DNA of 23,573 bases from an uncultured Actinomycetes bacterium (GTDB lineage: Bacteria; Actinomycetota; Thermoleophilia; Solirubrobacterales; Solirubrobacteraceae): the NCBI GenBank assembly GCA_937888775.1, contig CALAQT010000188.1, positions 1 to 23,573 of the forward strand, written 5' to 3'. The translations under genes were made by a program, and so were the position numbers. A model generated the notes under the pieces. That model was not told where the DNA came from. It saw only the letters and a list, made by a program, of their open reading frames with translations, and searched no databases. This document shows, piece by piece, positions 14,068 through 21,476 of the stretch. Position 1 is the stretch's first letter, and the number at the start of each line of letters is the position of its first letter.

Positions 14068-16058
14068 TCCATCGACGTGTCCGCGACCGCCGCCGCGCTC
14101 GCCGTCCACCGCATCGCGTTCTCGCGCATCAACGCTTCGATCTCGCCCAGGATTCGGGTCCGTTTGGGCACCCCGATCTGAGCCTGCATCGAGTCCTCAC
14201 GGACGCGGTAGTAGAGCAAGCGCTCGGGGATCACCGTCCCGAACTGACCGGCGTGAGCGAGCTCGCGATAGAAGTGCCAGTCCTCGCAGGCGGTCAGCTC
14301 CTCGCTGTAGCGAAATCCGAGGTCGAAGACGCGCCGGCGGACGAGGGCCGCGGCATCGCCGGCCACGTCTTCCTGGGCCAGCAGCGCCGGCGCGTGGTTA
14401 CCGAGCGGCTGGTAACCCAGAGGACCGGGCCTGGGTGCCCCATCCTCCTGCACGTAGCGCGACCACGAGGTCGCGTAGGCGAGGTCCGGGCGGTGCTCGA
14501 GGATCTCCACGCACCGCTCGACGAACTCGGGGTGGGCGAAGTTGTCGGCGTCGAGCGGAAAGACGTAGCGGCCCCGGCTCTGCCCGATGCCGAAGTTCCG
14601 GGCCGCGCCCAGGCCGGCGTTCATCTGCGAGACGACCACCACGGGCGCCCGCGCCGCAAGCTCCGCGAGCACCCAATCCTCGTCCTGAAACGATCCGTCG
14701 TTGACGAGCACGATCTCCAGTCGCCGATAGCTCTGCGCCAACAACGACTCGACGGTGTCGCGCACGTAGCGCGAGGCGCGGAAATACGGCACGATCGCGG
14801 ACACCAGGGGCGCGGGAGCCAGGCGCCGGCGACTGCGCCGCGGCTTCACGCGCGCCAGCTCTTCATAGCGGTCGAGGATCTGGCCCTCATGACACAGGGC
14901 TCGCGCGTGTGCGGTGAGCGAGCCCGAGCGGACGAGCCGCTCGACTTCCCCTCGATCATCCAGCACCTGCTCCAGCGCCCGGGCCAGCGCGTCGGAGTCG
15001 CTGCCGCCGGCGAGCCATCCGGTGGCGCCCGGCGAGACCATCTCCACCAACCCGCCCACCGGCGTCGCCACCACCGGTCGGTTCAAGTGGAGCGCCTCGA
15101 GCGCCACATACGGCCCGCACTCCCACAACGATGGCACAACCACCACGTCGTGCCCGGAGATGGCCTCGGCGACGGCCGAGCGACCCGCCGGGCCGCCCAG
15201 CTCAAAGCGTGTGTCGTCGGCGAGCGCCGACCGCAGCAGTTCGTGCATCGATACCCCCAGGGGGCCAGTGGCGGTGTCGCTCCCGAGCAACGTCAGACTG
15301 AAGTCCTCGCGTTCGAGCCCTCGCGCCGCGGCAACGAGGTTCTGCACGCCCTTGCGTCGCTCGAGCCGTCCCACGAACAAGAGCCGCAGCGGCGAATGCA
15401 CGCGGTAGCCGGCGTCCGACCCCGCCTTCGCCGTCGCTCCGGCGTACGGATAGCCGATGCGAATCGCCGGCGCCAGCGCTCGGGAGCCATAGAACCGGCG
15501 GTAGGCGCCGAGGACGTCACCGAGCGGCCAGATCAACCGATCGGCGTGGGCCAACGAATAGCGCTCCATCGCGTAGAGCACCTGACGGGGGAGCTCGTCG
15601 TGGTGGTAGCCGTTCAGCACCTCGGTGATCTCGGCACTGGTGTGGATGCGCACGGACACGCAGGTGTCCTGGAGGAACCGGTCGCGGGCCTGCGCCGCCT
15701 GCACGGTGACGAACGCCTCGCCGAGGAAATCGGCGAACTCGATCACATCCGGTCCCCCGTCCGGATATAGCTGCCGTAGCCGCTCCAGCGCCCGCGCGGC
15801 GTAGCACTGGGTTACGTCGTACCACCCCGCCAGCTCGTCTCCGCTGGGCTCCGGCACGAAGGCGATCCGCACATCCTTGCCGGGGAGCCGCGGATCGTGT
15901 GCGGCCCTCAGGCGCTCATGAGCGTCCTGATGGGCCGAGCTGGTGAGGACGGTGACCTGGGCGACCTTCGGCAGCAGCTTCGCCGCCGCGGCCACGAACT
16001 CACCGATGCCCCCGCCCGCGAGCGGATACAGCTCACGTGAGACCAAGGCAATCCGCAA
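14064..16058 (-). CDS. Two-domain glycosyltransferase, GT4 then GT2 (copy 1)
   Basis: A 664-residue cytosolic enzyme with the same layout as its downstream neighbour. The N-terminal GT4-like half has PLAGGGIGEF, GRLERRKGVQNL and the E-x7-E motif in PSLWECGPYVALEA. The C-terminal GT2-like half has LVNDGS and the acidic motif in PLDADNFAHPEF. The reading frame is open far upstream to 16457, but that part is antisense-like, Arg/Ala-rich and overlaps the methyltransferase gene. The family N-terminus RIALVSRELYP places the start at TTG 16058, with GGGG five nt before it and 17 bp after the upstream stop. Two clearly different donors or acceptors are possible for the paralogues. The product likely elongates a surface glycan. 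Confidence 0.83.
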   Translation of the reverse strand: MRIALVSRELYPLAGGGIGEFVAAAAKLLPKVAQVTVLTSSAHQDAHERLRAAHDPRLPGKDVRIAFVPEPSGDELAGWYDVTQCYAARALERLRQLYPDGGPDVIEFADFLGEAFVTVQAAQARDRFLQDTCVSVRIHTSAEITEVLNGYHHDELPRQVLYAMERYSLAHADRLIWPLGDVLGAYRRFYGSRALAPAIRIGYPYAGATAKAGSDAGYRVHSPLRLLFVGRLERRKGVQNLVAAARGLEREDFSLTLLGSDTATGPLGVSMHELLRSALADDTRFELGGPAGRSAVAEAISGHDVVVVPSLWECGPYVALEALHLNRPVVATPVGGLVEMVSPGATGWLAGGSDSDALARALEQVLDDRGEVERLVRSGSLTAHARALCHEGQILDRYEELARVKPRRSRRRLAPAPLVSAIVPYFRASRYVRDTVESLLAQSYRRLEIVLVNDGSFQDEDWVLAELAARAPVVVVSQMNAGLGAARNFGIGQSRGRYVFPLDADNFAHPEFVERCVEILEHRPDLAYATSWSRYVQEDGAPRPGPLGYQPLGNHAPALLAQEDVAGDAAALVRRRVFDLGFRYSEELTACEDWHFYRELAHAGQFGTVIPERLLYYRVREDSMQAQIGVPKRTRILGEIEALMRENAMRWTASAAAVADTSMD

Positions 16059-16075
16059 AGCAACCCCGGGGCCGC

Positions 16076-16990
16076 TCAGCGCGGGCGCCGACCGGCCAGC
16101 CGCTTGGCGCCGCGCAACGGCTCGGTCATCCTCCAGCTCACGGAACCCTTGATGTCCACCAGCGCTTGCGAGGCGCCGTCCAAGCGCCGCTGAACGGCAT
16201 CCAGCTGGGTCTGAAGCTCCGCCTTGCTCGTGCTGACGGCGGCCAGCTGCCGCGCGAGCTCCGTCGAGCGCTGGCGCATCGCGTCCGCCTCGTCGGCCAG
16301 CGTCTGCTCCGCCCCGGTCATCCGCTCCCGCGCGGTCACGAGCTTGCGGATCTGGGCGAGCAGGGGCGCGGCGGAGTGGTAGCGCTGCTCGTAGACCGAT
16401 CCGTTGCGGTAGGCCAGCCGTGAGGAGTCGACCAGCACGAGCCCGATCCCGTACCACAGCTCGTTGCGCAGCGCCGCCTCGGCGAACAGCTGTCCGGGAA
16501 TCCAGTCGAGCTCGACGTGGGCAACCTTCGGCCAGGCTGCGAAGCGGACCGCGTCGAGCCCCTGGCGCACCCCCTCGTTGGCGGTGTCGTGGATCAAGAT
16601 CACCGTCCGGGCGAGGGCGCGCGAATCGAGCAGCTCCTCGACGTCCCGGCGGACCCCTTCGGGGCTGTGGTCGCCGTCGACGAGCACCAAGTCGACGTTT
16701 CGCTCCTGCTCGGCGAGCCCGGCCAGGAACGGTGCCAGCAGCTCGTGCGAGTCGCCGGTGTGCAGGGAGACGTTGTCCGGCTGCTCCAACGTCGGAGCGC
16801 TGAGGTCGAACGAGTGGACCTCACCGGAGTGACCCGCGATGCGTCGCAGGCAGGCGCCCTGCGCCGAGCCGATCTCGATCGCCAACGCCGGCCGTAGCTG
16901 AGACAGCACGCCCTCAATCGCCGCACGCTCGCCGCCCGACATCTGCCAGACCGCATCCTCGAACATCTCCAGTCGCACCGGTCGTATCAT
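16076..16990 (-). CDS. SAM-dependent methyltransferase with coiled-coil tail
   Basis: A 304-residue protein. Residues about 20-200 resemble the small class I methyltransferases that modify sugars or macrolide sugars (CmcI or Methyltransf_24-like). The SAM-binding motif is EIGSAQG (39-45), followed by HSFDLS and the acidic metal and catalysis motif VDGDHSPEGVRRD (104-116), then IHDT (133-136). Residues about 218-275 are a coiled coil (Glu/Gln/Ala/Leu-rich). The last 20 residues contain SVSWRMTEPLR (283-293), a basic motif that from memory often ends surface-polysaccharide glycosyltransferases and methyltransferases. It could anchor the enzyme to the membrane or to partner transferases. ATG start at 16990, 30 bp after the upstream gene. 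Likely role: O-methylation of a glycan built by the flanking transferases. Confidence 0.85.
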   Translation of the reverse strand: MIRPVRLEMFEDAVWQMSGGERAAIEGVLSQLRPALAIEIGSAQGACLRRIAGHSGEVHSFDLSAPTLEQPDNVSLHTGDSHELLAPFLAGLAEQERNVDLVLVDGDHSPEGVRRDVEELLDSRALARTVILIHDTANEGVRQGLDAVRFAAWPKVAHVELDWIPGQLFAEAALRNELWYGIGLVLVDSSRLAYRNGSVYEQRYHSAAPLLAQIRKLVTARERMTGAEQTLADEADAMRQRSTELARQLAAVSTSKAELQTQLDAVQRRLDGASQALVDIKGSVSWRMTEPLRGAKRLAGRRPR

Positions 16991-17020
16991 AGAGCCGTGC
17001 GCGCGGTCGCCGCCACAGCG

Positions 17021-19219
17021 TCAGCGGTGGCCGGCGCCGCCACCGGGACGCCATTGACGCAACCGACCGGAGGCGCGGTAGCCGAGCTCGAGAGCTCGCG
17101 ACACCGACGTCAGCGGCGGCCGGCTCGCGCCAGTCGACAGCACTCCAGTTTCCGCCGCGGCCGGAGCGTCCCCGTCGAGAGCCTGGCGAATCGGGGCCGA
17201 GACGGAGGCTGGCCCGGAGGCCGCAGCCTCCGGCGCGGCACAGACGATGTCGTAAACCTCGATCAGCCGTGCCGCGCTCGCCGCCCAGGTGAGACGCGAA
17301 GCGGCGCTCTGCACAGCTGAGACGCTCTGCGCGCGAACCCGATCCTCGCGGAGCAGAGCAAAGGCTCGATCGGCGCTCGCCGGCGCATCCCACGGTACGA
17401 TCGTCGCGTCCTCAGCGATCAGTTCACCGAGCTCGGTCCCGGGACCCCGCAGGCACGGTACGCCGTAGCTGGCGGCCTCGAACGGAACCAGCTCCAGCCC
17501 CTCGCCGATCGGGAAATGGAGCACGAGCCGGCAACGTCTGAACATCCAGGCGCGCTCCGCCCGGTCGATCGCCGGCAAGGTCACGGTCGCTTGGGCGAGC
17601 CTGGGATTGGTGGCAAGGCAGCGCTGCTCTTCCGGCGACGAAGAGCCGTATTCGACCTCACGTCCGACGAGCAGCAGCCGCCCCTCCCAACCATGGCGCA
17701 GCTGCAGTTGCTCGAGCAGGCGCAGCGCGAACATTCGGTTCGACTGGCGATAGCTCGGTTCGATGCAGAGGATCATCTCGAGCTCGCCGGCGAGCCGTGC
17801 CGCGGCTCGGGGAGGCCTGGCCGGCGTGTCGCCACCGGCGAAGTGATCGACGCCGGCGCGGACCGTCCGTCCCCGGCTCGGCTCGAGTAACCCCTCGGCC
17901 AGGGCGTCAGACCGAGCGCCGTCCGAGTAGAAGACCACGCCGTCGGCCAAGCCCATGACCTGGCGCGTCAGCGCGCGATGAGCCTCCCAGGCCCGGAAGT
18001 CCTCAAAATGGGCCGGATTGTGGTACCGGGAGAGGTCGAGATGGGTGAGGACCACGCGCTCACCCAGGAGCGTCAGCTCGGCCAGCTGCTCGACGCTGGA
18101 GACAGCGTGGAGGCGGTGGACCACGTCGGCTCGCTGCACCCCGGCGGCCTGCGCTTCGCTTAGCAACGTGAGGCCGTCGACACCGCCCAGGGCAGACGCG
18201 ATGTCCACTTGCCCTTCGCCTGAGACCAGCGCCGCCAACCTCACGTCGCCGGTTTGCGCGAGCGCGCGCAGCAAGCCCAGGACGCTTGCCTGATCGGGCC
18301 CCTGATCCTGCGCGCCTCGCAGGTCGACGATGACGGTGAGCCCGTTCAGCGCCCGCCGCGCAACGTTGAGAGCCCGTGACAGCGGGCCGGCCGTCTGCTC
18401 CAGCGAGCGCAGGCCGTCGTGGTAGTACGGATATCGGGCCGCGATGATGCGCTCGTGCGCATCCTGCACCAGGTGTCGATCGGCTTGGTGCCCAAAGCTG
18501 CCGCCGCCGTGGTGCAGGACCAGCACATCGTCGGCCAGGACGTGGCAGAGCCCGCTGAGCAGACAGCGCTGCGAGAAATCGACCTCCTCTCCATACCCCG
18601 GCGTAAACACCAGGTCGAAGTCCCCCACCAACTCCAGAGCAGTCCGGCGGACGTACATGCAGTGTCCGATTGCGGTGGGCATGCGCGGCCGGATCCGCCG
18701 TGAACGCAAGCGAATGGCCGCCGCCGCGTCGTCGAGATTCCACGGCTCGGGCAGCGACGGTCGCGGCCGGCGCAGGTCCGGCACCGAGACGATGGTCCCG
18801 TGATTGGTCAAGGCCGTGGCGGTGGCGACGCGACTGTTGTCATAGGCCGCCGCGTGAAGGTTCTCGAGCCATGCTTCGGCGACCACGCAGTCCGAGTTGA
18901 GCACCACCACGTCTGCCGGCGCTGCCGCGGCGAAGGCGCCGTTGACGTTTGCGGGAAAACCGACATTGCGCTCCCGGCGCAAATAGAACAGCTCCCGGTC
19001 ATCGGCGGCGTCCTCGAGGCCGCGCACATACTGCTGCGAGCGCTCATCCGGACTGGCGTCGTCGAATACCATGATCGGCACCGGGGCCGGAGTGTGGGCG
19101 AAGACGCTCTCGAGGCACTTCACGAGCATTTCATGGCCGGCGTAGACCGGTATGCAGACGACCGTCTCTCCCCGCCGCGCACCGATGCTCTCGCCGGCCT
19201 TGATCCACCGGACCTTCAC
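17021..19219 (-). CDS. Two-domain glycosyltransferase, GT2 then GT4
   Basis: A 732-residue enzyme. Residues about 17-250 form a GT2-like GT-A domain: TVVCIPVYAG, VFDDASPDE, ERNVGFPANVN, and the DxD-equivalent NSD (108-110), with GYGEEVDFSQR as the ED motif region. Residues about 305-700 form a GT4-like GT-B domain: RVVLTHLDLSRYHNP, LCIEPSYRQSNRMFALRLL, and the donor motif GEGLELVPFEA, which keeps both Glu. The start chosen is GTG 19219 (MKVRWIKAGESIG), which aligns with MSVRW of the upstream paralogue. The open reading from 19645 lies inside the upstream gene and is Arg/Pro-rich. No clear ribosome site is present. It is 52 bp downstream of its paralogue, so the two are probably co-transcribed. 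Domain order is the reverse of the 12085-16058 pair. Confidence 0.83.
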   Translation of the reverse strand: MKVRWIKAGESIGARRGETVVCIPVYAGHEMLVKCLESVFAHTPAPVPIMVFDDASPDERSQQYVRGLEDAADDRELFYLRRERNVGFPANVNGAFAAAAPADVVVLNSDCVVAEAWLENLHAAAYDNSRVATATALTNHGTIVSVPDLRRPRPSLPEPWNLDDAAAAIRLRSRRIRPRMPTAIGHCMYVRRTALELVGDFDLVFTPGYGEEVDFSQRCLLSGLCHVLADDVLVLHHGGGSFGHQADRHLVQDAHERIIAARYPYYHDGLRSLEQTAGPLSRALNVARRALNGLTVIVDLRGAQDQGPDQASVLGLLRALAQTGDVRLAALVSGEGQVDIASALGGVDGLTLLSEAQAAGVQRADVVHRLHAVSSVEQLAELTLLGERVVLTHLDLSRYHNPAHFEDFRAWEAHRALTRQVMGLADGVVFYSDGARSDALAEGLLEPSRGRTVRAGVDHFAGGDTPARPPRAAARLAGELEMILCIEPSYRQSNRMFALRLLEQLQLRHGWEGRLLLVGREVEYGSSSPEEQRCLATNPRLAQATVTLPAIDRAERAWMFRRCRLVLHFPIGEGLELVPFEAASYGVPCLRGPGTELGELIAEDATIVPWDAPASADRAFALLREDRVRAQSVSAVQSAASRLTWAASAARLIEVYDIVCAAPEAAASGPASVSAPIRQALDGDAPAAAETGVLSTGASRPPLTSVSRALELGYRASGRLRQWRPGGGAGHR

Positions 19220-19271
19220 GCGGCGATTATGGCGGGATCGGAGGGCGGGCGCTCGATTTCGTCCGCTAAGG

Positions 19272-21410
19272 CTAAGCGCCGCTGCGCCGCGTCCGGCCGA
19301 CGGCGCCGAGGACGGCGAACGGCCATAACGCGACGCGGGCGAGCACCGGCCGCGATCCGACGCGGAGCAGGCCGCGCTGCTCATTGGTGGTGAGAAACCC
19401 TTCATCGCTGGCCAGCGCGATGCGGTCACCGAGGTGGCCGAGAAGCCTGCGATGGTTGCGCGCGACCTCGGCCAGCAGGTGCTCGCGTTGCACCTCCTGC
19501 CACGCCCGCACCGCCGACGGCCGGTAGGGCGAGCGCATCGTCTGGGAATAGCAGCCGAGCAGGGCGGCGGCGATCTGCTCCCAGTTCCACCGCCGCGCGC
19601 TGGCCTGCAGGAGCCGGAGATGCTGTTCGCGCGGGGGACCGTCAAGCAGCAGCGGGATCACGCGAGCAGCGCTCTGCGCGGCATCCCAAGCCACCAGCGT
19701 GGCCAGCGACTCGTCGATTACCTCGGGCAGCGACGACTGCGCCGCGAACAGGCAAGGAACTCCGGCCTGGGCTGCCTCAAGCGGAACCAGGCCGAAGCCC
19801 TCGACGACGCTCGGCACGATCACCGCCCGCGCCTGCGCCAGCAGCCAGGCGCGTTCATCGTCGCTGACGCTGCCGACGTCGATCACCGCCTCGCGCGCGG
19901 CGGGAGAGGTGGTCAGGAGAACCTCCTCCTCGGTCCGCGACGATCCATATGGAACGTGCCCGCCGGCCAGTACGAGCTGTCCCGGCCAACCGTGCTCGGC
20001 GCGCAGGGCCTGGACCACGGCAATCGCGAACAGGCGATTCTTGTGCCGGTAATCCGAACCCAGGCAGAGGATGAAGTCGCGGCCTAATGGAGCTCGGACC
20101 GGAGGAGTGAGACGGTCGCTGGTGGTCTTCGAGGAGAGCGCCGCGCCAACGATCTCGCAGCGCTCGGGGCTGACCAGATCCTCGGCCGTCGCATCGCGGC
20201 GGCTGTACTCGGAGAAGAACACCACCCGATCGGCGATCGCCAGCGCCTGCCGCGTGATCCGTCGATGCTGCTCCCACGTTTCCAACGTCTGGTGGTAGGC
20301 GGGGTTGTGATAGGCGATCAGGTCCTGGTGGGTTATCACGACCCGGCGGCCGAGCAATGCCAGCACATTGAGATCACCGGTCGAGAACACCTGTTGAGGC
20401 CGGTGCACGATGTGGCTCGGGCTTATCCCGCCCACGGCCTGCTCGTAGCCGACGACCTCGATGCCGCCCGCATCCTGCAGTTCGGCCGCGGCCTCCGGGT
20501 CGATGTCGTGCGCCACGACCGCGCGCACCTTGAGATCGGTGAAACGAGCGAGGGCGAGCACCAGCTCGAGCGTGTACCGCTGAGTCCCACCTACGACGGG
20601 TCCCAGAGAGCGAGCATCGATCGTCACCGAGAGGCCCTGTACTGCCGCCGTCGCTAGTTGCACGGATCGCGTCAGCGGGCTTCGCTCGTCGCAGCGATCC
20701 AGCTCGACCAGCCGCCCCCCGGCTGGCGTCTGCGGCCTCGAGGCCCGATCGCACCCAACATAGAGATCGTCGGCGAGCACGTTGACCAGGCCCGCGTGCA
20801 GGCACTGGGTCGAGATCGCTGCGGTGATCGCTGCGAGCGTCTCGTGGCCAGCTGGTAGTCCCCCGATCAGCTCGAGCGCACAGCGACGCAGATAGAGGCA
20901 ATCAGGGCCTCCGATCTGCAGCCTGGGACGGATCCGGGTCGCGGCGGCAGCGACGAGGCTGTCCAGATCGCGGTGATCGGCGGCGGTGGCCCCCGCCGTC
21001 AGCACATCGTCGCCCAACGGCGTGGCCGTGGCGACCGCTTCCTCCGACGATGCCGCGTCGCGGAGCCGCTCGATCCATCCCCGGGGCACTCGAGCGCTGG
21101 GGTGCAGCAGCACCAGGTCAGCGGCGCCGGTGGCCGCAGCGAGACCGCCGAGCAGCGCGAAGGGCATCCCGCCTTGGCCGAGCTCCAACGCCAGCAGCTC
21201 GCGCCCCAGCTCGTGCGCTGCCTGGACGATCCGGTCATCGGGGCGCAGACCGACGAGAAGCAGCGGAATCTCACGCCCGGTCCGCGCGGCAAGGGCGTTT
21301 AGGTCAACGTGCTGCGAGCTCCCCTGCCTCGCGTCGAAAACCACGCACACGACCGCGCTCTCACGACTGGCGTCGAGCGTGTCTGTGGGACGCATCCACC
21401 GCACGCTCAC
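19272..21410 (-). CDS. Two-domain glycosyltransferase with degenerate GT2 domain, then GT4
   Basis: A 712-residue protein paralogous to the downstream 17021-19219 product. The C-terminal GT4-like half is intact: VDARSLGPVVGGTQRYTLEL, VVITHQDLIAYHNPAYH, LCLGSDYRHKNRLFA, and the donor motif VEGFGLVPLEA. The N-terminal 250 residues keep the GT2 outline but not its acidic sites. Where the paralogue has VFDDASPDE this has LVGLRPDD, and where it has LNSD this has LHPS (102-105). The N-terminal domain has probably lost metal-dependent catalysis and may be structural or acceptor-binding. The GTG start at 21410 lies nine nt after a TATGCT box and has no ribosome site, so the transcript could be leaderless. 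It is the first gene of the six-gene minus-strand operon. Confidence 0.83.
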   Translation of the reverse strand: MSVRWMRPTDTLDASRESAVVCVVFDARQGSSQHVDLNALAARTGREIPLLLVGLRPDDRIVQAAHELGRELLALELGQGGMPFALLGGLAAATGAADLVLLHPSARVPRGWIERLRDAASSEEAVATATPLGDDVLTAGATAADHRDLDSLVAAAATRIRPRLQIGGPDCLYLRRCALELIGGLPAGHETLAAITAAISTQCLHAGLVNVLADDLYVGCDRASRPQTPAGGRLVELDRCDERSPLTRSVQLATAAVQGLSVTIDARSLGPVVGGTQRYTLELVLALARFTDLKVRAVVAHDIDPEAAAELQDAGGIEVVGYEQAVGGISPSHIVHRPQQVFSTGDLNVLALLGRRVVITHQDLIAYHNPAYHQTLETWEQHRRITRQALAIADRVVFFSEYSRRDATAEDLVSPERCEIVGAALSSKTTSDRLTPPVRAPLGRDFILCLGSDYRHKNRLFAIAVVQALRAEHGWPGQLVLAGGHVPYGSSRTEEEVLLTTSPAAREAVIDVGSVSDDERAWLLAQARAVIVPSVVEGFGLVPLEAAQAGVPCLFAAQSSLPEVIDESLATLVAWDAAQSAARVIPLLLDGPPREQHLRLLQASARRWNWEQIAAALLGCYSQTMRSPYRPSAVRAWQEVQREHLLAEVARNHRRLLGHLGDRIALASDEGFLTTNEQRGLLRVGSRPVLARVALWPFAVLGAVGRTRRSGA

Positions 21411-21476
21411 AATGGACCCAGCATAAAGGGGCGGACGTGGCGACGTGAGCTATGAGGACGCGTCACCATCTAGACC
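21411..21476. promoter_or_regulatory. Divergent promoter region between glycosyltransferase genes
   Basis: A 66-bp spacer between GTG 21410 (minus) and GTG 21477 (plus). On the minus strand TATGCT (21420-21425) is a candidate -10, whose start of transcription would fall at or just before the GTG. On the plus strand TATGAG (21451-21456) is a weaker candidate. No -35 resembling TTGACA was found for either. A shared spacer suggests co-regulation of the operon and the divergent transferase. Confidence 0.4.

Noticed and set aside
12181..14181. A 666-codon plus-strand open frame opposite the GT4-GT2 gene
   Set aside because: It is antisense to a gene with clear glycosyltransferase motifs. Its translation is Arg/His/Gln-rich without recognisable domains, as expected for a GC-rich shadow frame.
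14253..15770. A 505-codon plus-strand open frame opposite the other GT4-GT2 gene
   Set aside because: Same reason: a shadow of the minus-strand coding region with low-complexity composition. The same type of shadow appears opposite the paralogue.
16059..16457. N-terminal extension of the 14064 glycosyltransferase
   Set aside because: The extra 133 residues overlap the methyltransferase gene in another frame, are Arg/Ala-rich, and precede the conserved N-terminus shared with the paralogue.
19220..19645. N-terminal extension of the 17021 glycosyltransferase
   Set aside because: It lies largely inside the upstream glycosyltransferase gene and has no homology to the paralogue's N-terminus.
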